Shown piece after piece: positions 44,501 through 55,900 of a stretch of 64,000 nt of DNA (its first letter is position 1; each line of letters starts with the position of its first letter). Both the position numbers and the translations under genes were made by a program. Below the pieces are notes generated by a model. That model made no database searches, was not told where the DNA came from, and saw only the letters and a program-made list of their open reading frames with translations. Origin of the DNA: Telmatactis stephensoni (lineage: Eukaryota > Cnidaria > Anthozoa > Actiniaria > Isophelliidae); assembly GCA_029948255.1 (NCBI GenBank), contig JALIZF010001787.1, forward strand, positions 124,001 to 188,000, given 5' to 3'.

Positions 44501-47500
44501 ACAAAAATCCTGCACGATTATTTAAATTCAACTTGCACTGACCTTATACACTAAAGAACTTCACTTACTGATGCTAAAGTCAATACCAAGGTGGAAAAGA
44601 ACGTAAAGTTTTGCTACTACCCATACTCGTTTTTTGTCGAGTTACATGGGCTTGAAATTTCTTATACAACAACCTTTTTTGAAACAGGGGTATCATAATC
44701 AAGCTATTCACAATTCACATGTTGTGAATTTAAAAGATGAAGTATAACTCTATGATGATAACATGTTTCTTCTTAATCTTGGTTTAGTTATGAAGTAGAA
44801 ATTCTGCACCATACATTGCAAGCTCAGTGTGACATGACAGAGTGGAAATTCCTTCCCTCATTACTTCATCTACACGAAAGCCATGCTAAACTCTCATCAT
44901 GGGGTCAGCTTCTCCCTGCTCTCTCAAGTAGAGAGGTTGGTAGCATTAGACCAGTTTTTTTAGACTGTGAAAAAGCATGTATTATACTGTGCTACATCTC
45001 ATAGCTTTTCGTTGACTTGAGAAAACAGCTTGCTCTTTTGGGGGCCAGAAACCTGACCCTGAGAAGAGGTGGCTGTTTTTGTCAGATAATTTGATTGGAT
45101 AAGATAAAACTGTTGATCAATCAGAAGATAGGAGTGTCAAATTGTCCCCAAAAAAGTCATAGCCTCATAGAATTTTGGTCATATTTCATGGGGTGAAAGT
45201 GTCAGGGGCTTTTCTATGGGGGAAACAACAAAAACAATAACAACAAAACGAGTTTCACCTCAGAGTCTAGAATTTTGAAAGCTACCAAATTGGTGAAAAA
45301 TCATCTTGAATTTGCAAGAAAAATACTTGTCTCTGAGTATCACAAAGTATTGCTTGACAATTTGACAAAGTTGAGGGGTAGCATAGTGCTGAGCATGGAC
45401 TTTTGCATAGTTGTACAAAAAATTACAGTATCTTGGTATGTCATCACTGATATCATCATCATTCAGCATCACCATCATAATTACAAGGAATAAGTGTGGA
45501 TTAGTTGGTTAGTGGACAGTCTTCTAAACAAGAGGTCTTGATTTGGAATCCCAGTGACTTTGCACACTTGTTTCAACTTTTCTCTTATTAGTGTAACTTG
45601 CTTTATACTAGAAAAACAGAGCATTGATGGAAAGAGGGGGGGGGGGGGGTACATCATCATCAGTATTAACATCATTATCATCATCATCATCATTATCATC
45701 ATCAGAATCATCAACATTATCATCATCATTATCTTCATCAGAATCATCATCAACTTTTAATGTTTCTTCTTTATATTTAGCTAAGCAGTTCTATGTCCAT
45801 CAAGAAGTCCATATTCAGTAGCACACCCAAGAAGCAGTCTGAAGCACCCTTTATTTATACTTGGTTGAGTAAACTACATGCATCGCTTGTTTCTAAGGTA
45901 GCATACAGTACACTGACATATTACAGAACATTGCTTTTTATTTATTTATTTATGAAGCTTTAGCCACACCAACACTGGAGTGGCATGGCCCTCACAACAG
46001 AGCGAGGCTCCATTAATAGTGAGGCATTAAATGTGCTGTCACACATTTAATCTTTTACAACTCTCTTGTCTTTCACCAATACTCTGCTAAGACATTTACA
46101 AGGCTTGACTCAAATAAGGCACGAACCTCTCCGTATAAACGGTACTTTTTTTAGACGCGCCTTATCAAGGAACTATGTTCTGAGCTGGTCTTCGATAAGG
46201 CTTCTATTAAGCTTGAATAAGGCTCATCTCAGACTTAAAGTACTGTTTATATGGAGAGGTTCACGCCTTATATAAGGTGTGTTTTATGTAAGGTTTGTCC
46301 TGCTTGGTCTCATATCAATGGCCCTAATAAACTGTTTAAAGTATGTTTAAGCCATATGTCGGCCAAAGAGCAAGGGGGAGAATTGGGTGTGGTTTTTGGA
46401 CTTGAAGTTTTGAAATAACTAATACAATTGTCTGAAAAGTTTTCCCAGAAAATGGGTTTGACTTAGTGATAGCGATTTTTAAAGATAAATAAGTACAAAA
46501 TAGCAAGATTGTCCTTAATTTTAATTTTTGGTGTTTATTATTAAACTGAATTTATTTAGCAATAAAACTTTCTGACAATAAAACTTTACAACTTAAAAAA
46601 TGCGGTCATTCTCAAGTAAAAATATAGGAAATAAATAAGCTTGTTAATTTCTTCATTTAAGAACTGTCATAAGCTCGTTTGACCATGGTTTTCATTAGCG
46701 ATGCAAGCACAAGTGCAAGCAGCATAATGCTCCGTTTTCATTGAGATAACATGGACGCAAGCACAAGCGCAAGCAGCATAATGCTCCGTTTTCATTGAGA
46801 TAACATGGACGTAAGCACAAGCGTAAGCAGCATAATGCTCCGTTTTCATTGAGATAACATGGACGCAAGCACAAGCGCAAAAAGCATAATGCTCCGTTTT
46901 CACTGAGATAACATGGACGCAAACACAAGCGCAAACAGCATAATGCTCCGTTTTCATTGAGATAACATGGACGTAAGCACAAGCGCAAGCAGCACAATGC
47001 TCCGTTTTCATTGAGATAACATGGACGCAAGCACAAGCGCAAGCAGCATAATGATCCGTTTTCATTGAGATAACATGGACGCAAGCACAAGAAAAAGGAA
47101 ATCTTTTGATCCTTGTGCTTGCGCTTATGCTTGCGTCGTAGTGAAAACCAGACCTTGTTTCTTACATTTTTGACTCGAGAATGACACAAAGTCGTCGTAT
47201 TTTTTAAAATACCTTTTAAAAGCTGTATTGTTACAAAGGTTTATCATTAAATACATTTTCAAATCTCTTCTTATTCTAGTTCACGTTATATTTCTATAAA
47301 GTCCTGAGCGCACAGACGACTTTAGGAGAAATGAAGACCATGGCAGCCCGAGCAAGTATCGATTACATTGCTAAGTAAGATAGCTTTATACATATACACC
47401 TTTATACACCGGTTTCAAAAAAGGTTGTCGGAGCCAAAGGCGATAGGGAATAGGCGATAGGTTACAGTCAATACTAAGAGACCATAATACTAAGAGAGCA

Positions 47501-50135
47501 AAACTCAGTATTGATGTCTGTGCAATGTTCGTGGCGGCTAAGGCTATTTTTAGTAACTTCGCCATCGCGCGCGCAAGGTTCTCAAACAATAGAAATTGAT
47601 TTTTAACGTGCGCGCGGACGGGATCATTTGCTTTCGGTATTTGATTTCTTTTGTTTAAGAGCCTTGCGCGCGCGATGGCGAAGTTACTAAAAATAGCATT
47701 AGTCGCCGCGAACATCGCACAGACATCAATACTGAGTTTCGCTCTCTTAGTATTATGGTCAATACGCAATATGGGATAGGAGGTCTTTCCAAGAATAGCT
47801 GGAATAACTTTTGTTTCTTAGTATTATTCCCACACAATAATACTGGAGGTTAGAGTCGAGATATCCAGTGTTGTTTGTAGTCGGCAAAACCATTTTAAAA
47901 GCTTTGATTATTCATGTTTATTTGTATGCCCATAATTCCTTTCCGTCTTGGAATGACATATTTGTCTATCACCTTTGGCTCCCACAATCTTTTTTGAAAT
48001 AGGTGTATACAACTGTTTCACAAAACTTCAGTGACCTTGGTGGAGGTTGGTGAATCTGAATCTGAGACGGAACCTTTTATTTTGAATAACTGCCATATTC
48101 TTTAAAGTTCGTATTCTTTATCTTATTTTTGTTCACATTCTTTACCTTTTTTCTAGAATCACAGCATTTCAGCGCAAGTCTGACGCTCTCAATATTTCAG
48201 TGCTATTGGACGCTCAGCGTCTTAGTTCCTATCGTGGCCATGGCTACCATTTCCCAGAAGATGTGATGGACCAACCCGCGGGACTCGGGGCATTTCCCGC
48301 GATAGTCTCATTCCCAGGAGTAAGTACTTAATAGCTGCTCTCGTTTCTCTCTCCACACCTCTCATTTCAACTTGTCGGAATTCTGAGAGGGGGAGGGGAG
48401 GGGAGAGAGGGGAGGGGTAGGCTTCCCGTCTTCGTTAGCCTCGCTTCAAAGCAAAACTACCAAACATTGATCGTACATAAATTTAAAACTCAAAGAATGA
48501 AGAATACTTGGTCTTGGCCGTCAGTAGCCCGTGTTGAGAAGGAGAGCTATTCGGGAAAGAAACAACAACAAAAATCGAAGAAAATGGCAGACGGCAGCGA
48601 GTGTCACGTGACCTACTTTTTTCCGCGCCTGGCGTTGCGTGTTTGGCACTCAAACGACAGAGTTGTTTTTCACGTTTAAGGCAGACGCAAAATGGCAACG
48701 GTGCAGACGCGAAAAAAAGTTGGTCACGTGATCCTCTTTGTCGTCTACGGTTTCCCGTGTGTGTGATTCTTAGAGTCGTTTTCGTATGAGTGGGAACACT
48801 GTACGATTACGATACGATACGGTTACGGCATGAATTTCGAATGTTTTTAAAGACATTACGGCATTGATACGGTCCCGGTACGGCGCGGTAAGTTTCCCAC
48901 TCATACGAAAACGACTCTAATCTCTCTATTACTGAAATATCACTGCCAATCAGACGAAGCGCGAACAGTGCAGCCCTTTTCCTAAGTCATTGTATTAATT
49001 CTATGCTGTTTCACAGGACCGTCCCGCTGATCACTGGCCTAATATTATCTCCATTATGCTGAACAAGGATCACGGACATGATCTCAGCTCTACTGACAAA
49101 ATCGTATATTTCTTTGATAATGTAAGTTACAAAATGCTTGCCTTTTATCGATATCATTCAGTAATTGGTCATTGTTATAGGGATTTAAGTCCGGTTGCTC
49201 GAAGGCGGTTTAGCGCGTAATCCCTGGTTAAAATAGGTTTTCTTTATACTTAAACCTGGGTTCGCGCTACCCACCTTCGAACAACAATTGTAAATGGTTA
49301 CAATGTTAACTTCAAGTTGTTGGCTAACATTCAAACTACCAAAATCGAGTCGGTATGGCTTGTCGGTATTCATCGGGTATTAGCTTGTTAATAATTGGTT
49401 GTATCGACATTTGTCTCACTTAAGCCTGGTTTCCATTTAGTCGCTGCGATCGCTGGAGAGTAATTTCCATATGGTCGTCACGATCGCTGAGATAGAAAAA
49501 ATTATATCTCGGTGTTATCGCTACGGTCACTGCGATCGCCGAAACACGTTTTTGGGCGATCTTGGCGATCGTAGAGATCAAATGGAAACCAGGCTTTACC
49601 TTTGAAGGACTCTGGGATTCGTAGGTAATCGTTATTCAGTAATTAAGTTGGTCGGTGTTGATTTTAAGATTGGGTGTGGTTTATTCTTTCTCTTCGTTTA
49701 TTTTAGAGGGTGCAAAGTACGTATTTTCTCACACGTGTTGATCACCGGTTGACGTTAGTGGTGATATTCAGCAGCAAAAAAGCCGAGAAGGATTCCTACA
49801 TTACGACATTCATCAATGGTAGGAAGACGAGATATGTAAACGTTAGAGAACGGGAAATGGTTCAGATGGGAGAATGCTAAAAGGTTTAAAAGAATGATAG
49901 AATGAATGGATGGTGGATGAAAGGGAGAGGGGGAAGGGAGGGAGGGAGGGAAAAGGGAAAGGGAGGAAGGAGTGAGGGAAGAAAGGAAGGGAGGGAGGGA
50001 GAGAGGGAGGGAGGAAGGAAGGGAAGAAGAAACGAAGGACGTTGCCATCACATATTAATTCTTTCTTTCTCTACAGACATTGCCTTACAGCTCAGAAATA
50101 CCAAGATCTTCTCGATGTTGAAACAAGGGACATGA
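41503..50135 (+). CDS. KICS2: KICSTOR complex subunit 2 (C12orf66 orthologue)
   Basis: KICSTOR tethers GATOR1 to lysosomes so that mTORC1 responds to nutrient withdrawal. Thirteen exons, phase-matched: 41503-41524, 41628-41743, 41957-42109, 42518-42684, 43895-43978, 44290-44343, 44788-44935, 45781-45897, 47280-47374, 48157-48319, 49017-49121, 49707-49818, 50077-50135. They total 1395 nt, 464 residues; human is about 445. Conserved landmarks in order: LLETFFHALSQFAFDKAKE, ILSHLAAAEK, AQFVQARLELMDF, RFHHPIL, EWKFLPSLLHLHESH, SSWGQL, GEMKTMAARAS, RGHGYHFPED, DRPADHWPNIISIM, VQSTYFLTR and NTKIFSMLK. The start ATG is in frame with a short divergent leader. Intron 4 uses a weak donor, GTATCC, chosen because it alone restores the family DFYE motif. 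Introns are dense with MITEs and tandem repeats. It is divergent from ATP6V1H and probably shares its promoter. Confidence 0.95.
43207..43363. mobile_element. Harbinger-like MITE, family C, TTA duplication
   Basis: GGGCCAGTTCACAC and GTGTGCGAACCAGCCC ends, flanked by TTA on both sides (43204-43206, 43364-43366). The interior has ATAAGCATAAGCACAAGC and inverted AGTCTGCATATGCTTAT. TTA duplications are typical of PIF/Harbinger. In a KICS2 intron. Confidence 0.85.
43506..43840. mobile_element. Inverted-repeat element with TCATATTCATTTTGAAATCAC arms
   Basis: Left arm 43506-43541 (ATTAATCATATTCATTTTG) is answered by 43807-43840 (CAAAATGGATATGATTAG), with internal words AATCGCAC and GATTGG that also invert. 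In a KICS2 intron. Confidence 0.65.
45655..45752. repeat. (ATC)n trinucleotide tract
   Basis: About 100 bp of ATCATCATT preceded by a run of Gs at 45639-45650. It ends 28 bp before the KICS2 exon at 45781, so it lies where the branch point and polypyrimidine tract would be expected. Confidence 0.95.
46122..46264. mobile_element. MITE with GAACCTCTCCGTATAAAC ends
   Basis: GAACCTCTCCGTATAAACGG and CTGTTTATATGGAGAGGTTC are inverted near-complements, with AAGGCTTC / GAATAAGG words inside. About 143 bp. KICS2 intron. Confidence 0.8.
46685..47151. mobile_element. MITE family C, expanded by a 54-bp tandem repeat
   Basis: Ends ATGGTTTTCATTAGCGATGC and CGTCGTAGTGAAAACCA are inverted relatives of family C. 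Inside, about seven 54-bp units (46740-47090) carry GCAAGCACAAGCGCAAGC, CATAATGCTCCGTTTTCAT and GAGATAACATGG. The period is a multiple of three, so two long minus-strand frames (132 and 164 codons) stay open; neither has exon signals. Confidence 0.88.
47480..47760. mobile_element. MITE family A, full-length copy
   Basis: Ends GACCATAATACTAAGAGAGC and GCTCTCTTAGTATTATGGTC are perfect complements, and the arms continue over about 120 bp (CAGTATTGATGTCTGTGCAA, CATCGCGCGCGCAAGG). The whole element forms a long hairpin. It lies 105 bp after a KICS2 exon. Confidence 0.9.
48771..48919. mobile_element. MITE with GAGTCGTTTTCGTATGAGTG ends
   Basis: Arms AGAGTCGTTTTCGTATGAGT and ACTCATACGAAAACGACTCT are perfect 20-bp complements flanked by TA. 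The interior has ACGATACGGTTACGG-type repeats also seen around 51455-51500. KICS2 intron. Confidence 0.88.
49191..49286. mobile_element. MITE family B, GC-richer copy
   Basis: CCGGTTGCTCGAAGG and CCTTCGAACAAC ends with AATCCCTGGTTAAAATAGG and AAACCTGGGTT inside, the same plan as 39289-39400 but diverged. KICS2 intron. Confidence 0.7.
49423..49595. mobile_element. Harbinger-like MITE with TTA duplication
   Basis: AGCCTGGTTTCCATTT and AAATGGAAACCAGGCT are perfect terminal inverted repeats with TTA on each side (49420-49422, 49596-49598). The interior has repeated GCGATCG words (PvuI-like). KICS2 intron. Confidence 0.9.
49915..50035. repeat. Purine-rich (GGGA)n tract
   Basis: About 120 bp of GGGAGGGA and GGAAGG on the plus strand. 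It ends about 40 bp before the last KICS2 exon. Confidence 0.95.
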
Positions 50136-51757
50136 CGAAGGAACCTTCAATTAAAATAAGATAACTAAATTGATTGAAGATATTCTTTATTAACAGTATT
50201 ATCTAGCTTTGAGAAAGCCTCGTTGCACACTTAAGTTAGTTTATAATTTACGTCATTGTACAATTTTATGTATGGTACTAAGGCCTACTCCGGGCCCTAA
50301 AATCGCCGTAATTTTGGGCGATCGTAGGCGATTTAAGCAAAATTATCCCCAAAGATGCTCAAAACTTTAGGCGATTTAGGGCGATTTAGGGCGATTTTAG
50401 GGCCCAGAATAGGCCTGTACTACATCTAATCCTGTTTTAAAAAGGATTCAATTAAACTCGTAGAAACCAACTTGCCACAATCTTGAACAAAACTTATTAG
50501 GGATTCACTTTTCTTTAGGTTTTTGCCCTAAATAATCTTTGCAAATATTGTTTGATTTTTCCCGTCATACATGGGGTAAGGTCATGAGTCCCTCCTGGGT
50601 AAGGTAGAATGTAAAACGCACAAAGTTTTCTCAATAGTTTTGTCCAAGATTGTAGACTATTAAACAGCCTTCCATTGCTGAATCAGGTTCATTTAATGGC
50701 TTAGCTTTTTTGTAATCGTCTAAAAAAAGCGGGAAAACATTTATCAAACCATGTTTTTGAGTTAGACTCGGACTATACGACAGACATTACCTTAATTAAA
50801 TAGCATCCATTTTATTTAGAGGGGTCCTGTTGTAAACAATGGTAGCACAAACTTTGGTGCAGATGGGATGGGGTGGGGGAGTTTTGGTCATTCATAAATA
50901 GAAGGATCATTTGGTCATTTGTCATGGCCAAAGGTCATTTGAAAAATGAAATAGAAGGGGAAAAGTGCAGAACAGGAACACCTAAATGAATTAAAGATGC
51001 AATGGCCCATTTTATAACAGTGTGCCCTCTAAATCATGGTATATAGTCTAAGACTGATTTGTTACCTTCGTTTCTAATAATAGTCACAAATTACTGATAT
51101 ACTGTAGTAAAGAAGAGTTTTTACCCTGTCTCCAAGCTATTTGGCGAATTTTGTACAAATGTTACTCTTTACCCTGCGTAGCTGGCACTACTAGGAGGGG
51201 GCATGGAGACAAGTGGTATTTCCCCTCCCCCTCCCCCATAGTGCTAGCTCCCCAAGCTAGTTTTGTTGAATACGTTGACGGTATCAAGGGATACCTTAGC
51301 TTTGAATCATAACGAATGACCTATAGCTACTCTCATGAAATGTGCGATATATAAATCAGAAGTTGTAATAGAAAGCGAAGAGCTTTGGATTAAAAAAGTT
51401 GCACTTAGAATAATATAGAAGAGTTTCTTTTGAGTGAGAGACACTCGGACATACGGTACGGTTACGAATACGTAACGTACTTACGGTTACGGTACAGATT
51501 TTCCGTACAGTTTTTCACCTAAATCTGCTCCAAGTCTACGAGACAGTGCAGTGGCTACAATAATTGAATAAAGTCAATCATGAATCAACTTTTGAAGTTT
51601 TTGCGTATTTTTTTGCAGGACCAAAGCGGATTACGTATCACTGTGAAAACGGCACGGTCACGGAAACGTCAAAGCGCCATCCGTTCTACACTCATACGAA
51701 ATCTGCTCTGTGGCTATTGTACGGTCACGGAACGTAAACCATAACCGAACGGTGCTG
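50136..51757. other. KICS2 3' flank, mostly non-repetitive
   Basis: An ATTAAA hexamer at 50150-50155 is very close to the stop, so a better polyadenylation site probably lies further on. One MITE is at 50281-50416. ACGGTTACGGT words occur near 51455-51500. No exon was recognised. Confidence 0.5.
50281..50416. mobile_element. MITE with AGGCCTACTCCGGGCCC ends
   Basis: AGGCCTACTCCGGGCCCTAAA and TTTAGGGCCCAGAATAGGCCT are inverted near-complements, with three GGCGATTT units on the right side. Possibly within the KICS2 3'UTR. Confidence 0.82.
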
Positions 51758-52351
51758 AAGGCCCAGACACACAGCGCGACTTTTGTTGAGACGTCGCGCG
51801 CGACTTTGCATACAACTGTTTCTCTGTTTGTCCGCCCATTGCAACGTGGCGGGAGACAAGCTCAAGCGCGGTCACCAACATTGTTCATTCTAATTTGCCT
51901 TTCCTTTGCGATAATGATAATTTCAGTATGTTAACTATATTTCATATTTTGAATATATAGAAAACATCTTTACTACTATTGTTTAAGTACACCCTTTCGA
52001 ATTTACAACGCGCACTGGCTTCCAAGAAACGAGAGCTCAGAATGTCGCACGCGATATCGTTGAGTGTGTTCACACGGTGCGAGTTGTTGCGCGTAAAATT
52101 GTAAAAGTTACAATCTTACAACCCTAGACGGAATTCCTTCGAACACCCTCCTCCTCATCTTCAATGTTTGGTAGCTTACAAAAGAAACAACTCTGTAGTT
52201 TGTTGTCCAACATTGAAGGGGGAGTGAGGGGACGCTTATACAGTGACTTGTTCGAGGATTATTGACCAAGGCTGTAGTTTGCAACGTTGCATACGGCGCA
52301 AACTTATTTCTTGTGACGTCGCAGCAAAAGTCGCGCCGTGTGCCGGCCTTT
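51758..52351. mobile_element. 594-bp inverted-repeat element (CAGACACACAGCGCGAC)
   Basis: Left AAGGCCCAGACACACAGCGC with GACTTTTG is answered on the right by CAAAAGTCGCGCCGTGTG with CCGGCCTTT. Interior pieces GCATACAACTGTT and GTTTGCAACGTTGCAT resemble 38455-38690. No transposase frame. Confidence 0.82.
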
Positions 52352-52909
52352 AATGTGCCGTGAAAATTTTGCCGTATTCCCGCGGGTTAGTATTACGCTT
52401 AACCGTGCTTGGTTTTGACCTTAACGTATAGGCTGCTACGTAATTCCTCTGGTACGTAATTGCTACGTAACTGCTACGTAATTCCTCTGGTGACCAGAAA
52501 TGTTTTAGTGTTGTACCAACAACGCATGCAATTGTGTATATTATAGAAAACTAGATTAATAAATTGGAAGTAAGTTCCTTATGATTTGTTTACAACTTAG
52601 GCTAGCAATACTATCCAAATGGGCGATTCGACTATATTAATAAAAACAACAAGTGGGCTTGCTTTGCCTCTGGAAGACCGATATGAACTAGTGACTAGTT
52701 ATATTTTAAAATCATAAATTCTAGATATTAAATAATAACTTATTTCAATACCCTAACATATCACCTTCGTGACGCTATTATATTCAAGAGCACCAAACAC
52801 GTTAAAACCAGAAAAACCGGTTCTGGTGAATGACGTAAGCCAAGTGACCGACGACCTTTCTCCAACTCTGTAAGAAAATGGAAGCAGAAAGTCAAAATTA
52901 GTACCCAAG

Positions 52910-55900
52910 TTATTCTCGATACTGGAAAGCGAGGTGGTCTGGTAACAAACCTTGGGCTTGAGGGGGTCCCCTCACGGGATCAATGTAGACCTTCATGGGA
53001 CCCAATGATACGTCATAAAGCTTAGTCGTCGTGTTGATTAAGTCGGTTAAGTTTTCGTATTCTGGTTGTATTTCTCGTGTTGTGATTTCACGCTTGGTGA
53101 GGAACCTCGGCTTCTGTGAGCAGGCCTGGTGGCATCGTGAGGCGTTATTGTCTGTGTGACAGACGATTACCGTACAATGAAGGAACACTTCGCTTGTTGG
53201 TTTGGTGGTGAAACGGAACGCTTGGAAGCTGAACCGCTGCTGTGTGTCTATGGACGACTTGTAGTTTAGGGTCTCTTCTGTTGGGCAGCTAAAGTAAAAA
53301 TTGGAGGAATAAATTTTGGAAAACATGGGAAAGGGAAAGCATGATGAAAAATGAAAAACAGAAAAAATATAAAGATTTAAAAAATGAATTATTGAACTGA
53401 AAAGTGAATGAGGTTTTTTCGTTTAAAACTGAAAAACGAAAAAAATGGAAATAAAATTGAAAGTGGATAAAAAGTGCAACATTGGCATTGACTGTCATCC
53501 ACAATCCAGACTATTTAGCCTAACGAAGGCAGAAATAAAACAAAAACAAAACCAGCCACAAGTAAAAACCAACACATCACCACAGCTCATGCGAGGTACA
53601 AGATTAAATATGTCTAGACTGCTAGTGATGGTTAGTACGTGTGCACGCGATTTATTGACAGCTAAAACTCTTATGTTACACCGCATAATTATCAAAATCA
53701 ACACAAAATGTACATTTTCTTGCGCGGCATAATGTAATCGCGCGGCATAATGTAATCGTGGCCAATACAGGTAAGGGACATCCTCCTTTTTGAATAGCAT
53801 GCTTTCAAAACACGCGATCGCACGTTTTTGAAACACGCGATCGAGCCTTTTCAAAACACGCGATCACGCCTTTTTAAAACAAGCGATCGCGCCTTTTTAA
53901 AACACACGATCGCACCTTTTCAAAACACGCATCACGCCTTTTTAAAACACGCGATCGCGCCTTTTTAAAACAAGCGATCGCGCCTTTTTAAAACAAGCGA
54001 TCACGCCTTTTTAAAACACACGATCGCACCTTTTCAAAACACGCATCACGCCTTTTTAAAAAGCACGATCGCGCCTTTTTTAAAGTTGATGCATGCGTAG
54101 AGTGCCCTCCTTGGTCACGATGGCGGCAAGCAACAACATGGACATGGACGTGGTGAGTATCGACCCATCGATTGCAGAGTTAGCTGGAATGATCATGCAA
54201 GAAAACAGTTTATTGGCACCAAAAAGCGTGGTGATGCTGATACTTAAACCAAATAAACCAATAAGTGACCTCACTTGCCTCATACAAAGGAATCAAGACG
54301 AGGTTACATGCATAAATCTCAGTCGTTCGTAAATAATGAGACAAAGGTTTTAGCCTGTAGCCTTATTCTAATTCCTGTGGCATCTTTACGAAACGTGACA
54401 CACATAATCTTCAATGGCTCAGTTATATGGGGAACTTTTTTGAAGCTACAAATCCATCAACAGAGTTCACCAGCCACCAGCCTGAATTCTTCGTCTTTCA
54501 AGCAGTTTTTGAGACGACACAGGTTACGGAAAAAAAATTCAAACGTACGATTTCTTCACTCAAAAACATTGAGGTTCATACCATGAATGTCCGTGAAAAT
54601 CTTCAAATTTTTATGAGGTTTTCAGAAATATACTTGGAAGTTTTGGAAGGAAACCTGTGAATTGCAATCTCCTTCTTTTGCCGCCATGTTGAAGCTATGC
54701 CACGCCACCGTGACGTCACATCGCAGACATCACTGTACCACGGTTTTCCTTGGAGACGCTCCCTCCCTCCTGGGTGAAGCACATTGCAGAATAAGACTAT
54801 TGCACTGTTTAATATGGGTATTCATTTAACTTTTCTTTAGATGCCCCCGTGCAATATTGGTTTTCTCCAATATAAGCCCTTTCATTGAAAAAATCCCCCG
54901 TTTTTTAGTGGATGGATGCGAGCAGGACTGATGCGAGTGCATGTTTAGAAAAGCGCGATTTAAAACGTGCTATCGCCTGTTTTAAAAACATGCGATTCCA
55001 AAAGGGGAATGTCCTACGGAGCCGTCAAGGGGACATGCATACTTTTTATGCAACTATTACTGCAAGTTTTGTTGCAAGTTTCGCTGCGACTTTCGTTGTA
55101 AGTTATACTGCAAGTTTTACTGCAAGTTGCAAGTTTTAAAAATCGCTGTAAAACTTACACCAAAAGTCGCAGTGAAATTGCAAGTCGCAGTAAAACTTGT
55201 AACTTGTAGTGCAACTTGCAGCAAAAGTCGCAGTAAAATTTGCAAGACGCAGCAAAACTTGCAGCAAAAGTCGCATCAAAAAAAAGGTGTGCATGTCCCT
55301 TTGACGGCTCCGTAACGTCCCTATGGGCCACCGTAACATCTTTTAGTCTGTCAGTTCATCTTTTCGTCAGCAAGCCAAGACTTACCGGCTAAATGTCTGA
55401 TTGAAGGAGATTGGCTGACAAACGGCTTTCTGATCAAAAGATTGAGTGCATGACTGTCTATATTCTGAATGACTGACTGATGAGCCGATTTCCCTGACGG
55501 GCGACAGACTAACGTCTTTTATAACATAGCTACAATCTTACGCGTGCTCTGATTGGCCAGAAAGCTATGAACTATTTGCACATGGGCTGCACTGCGCGCG
55601 CACTATCTTCGTCAATCATTCGTTTTTAAGATGGCGACACATACAACGCGCTCTCTGATTGGCTGAAAATCTGTGAACTATTTCCCCATGGGCTGCACGG
55701 CTCCGTTTTTAACGTTCTAGGCTCTGTTATAAATCAATTAGACAACAGAAAGCCGCTTGCCCATTGCGTTATAGACGCACTTGAGAAAATATAAAGAACT
55801 CTTAACAAACTAGAGTCGCACTCGGCGTACCGAGACTGACAACGATAGACTGACTGACAGACCATGTATTGTAAACCAATATAAAACCACAAAAAATACT

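Noticed and set aside
46667..47189. 132- and 164-codon minus-strand repeat proteins
   Set aside because: They come from the 54-bp array inside a MITE within a KICS2 intron; no exon signals.
49902..50135. Gly/Arg/Glu-rich ORF near the KICS2 end
   Set aside because: Translation of the GGGA tract running into the last KICS2 exon; the exon itself begins at 50077 after a CTACAG acceptor.
53495..53854. 119-codon minus-strand ORF next to a ZP exon
   Set aside because: Lies upstream of the acceptor at 53289 within the intron, with no family match and no fitting splice sites.
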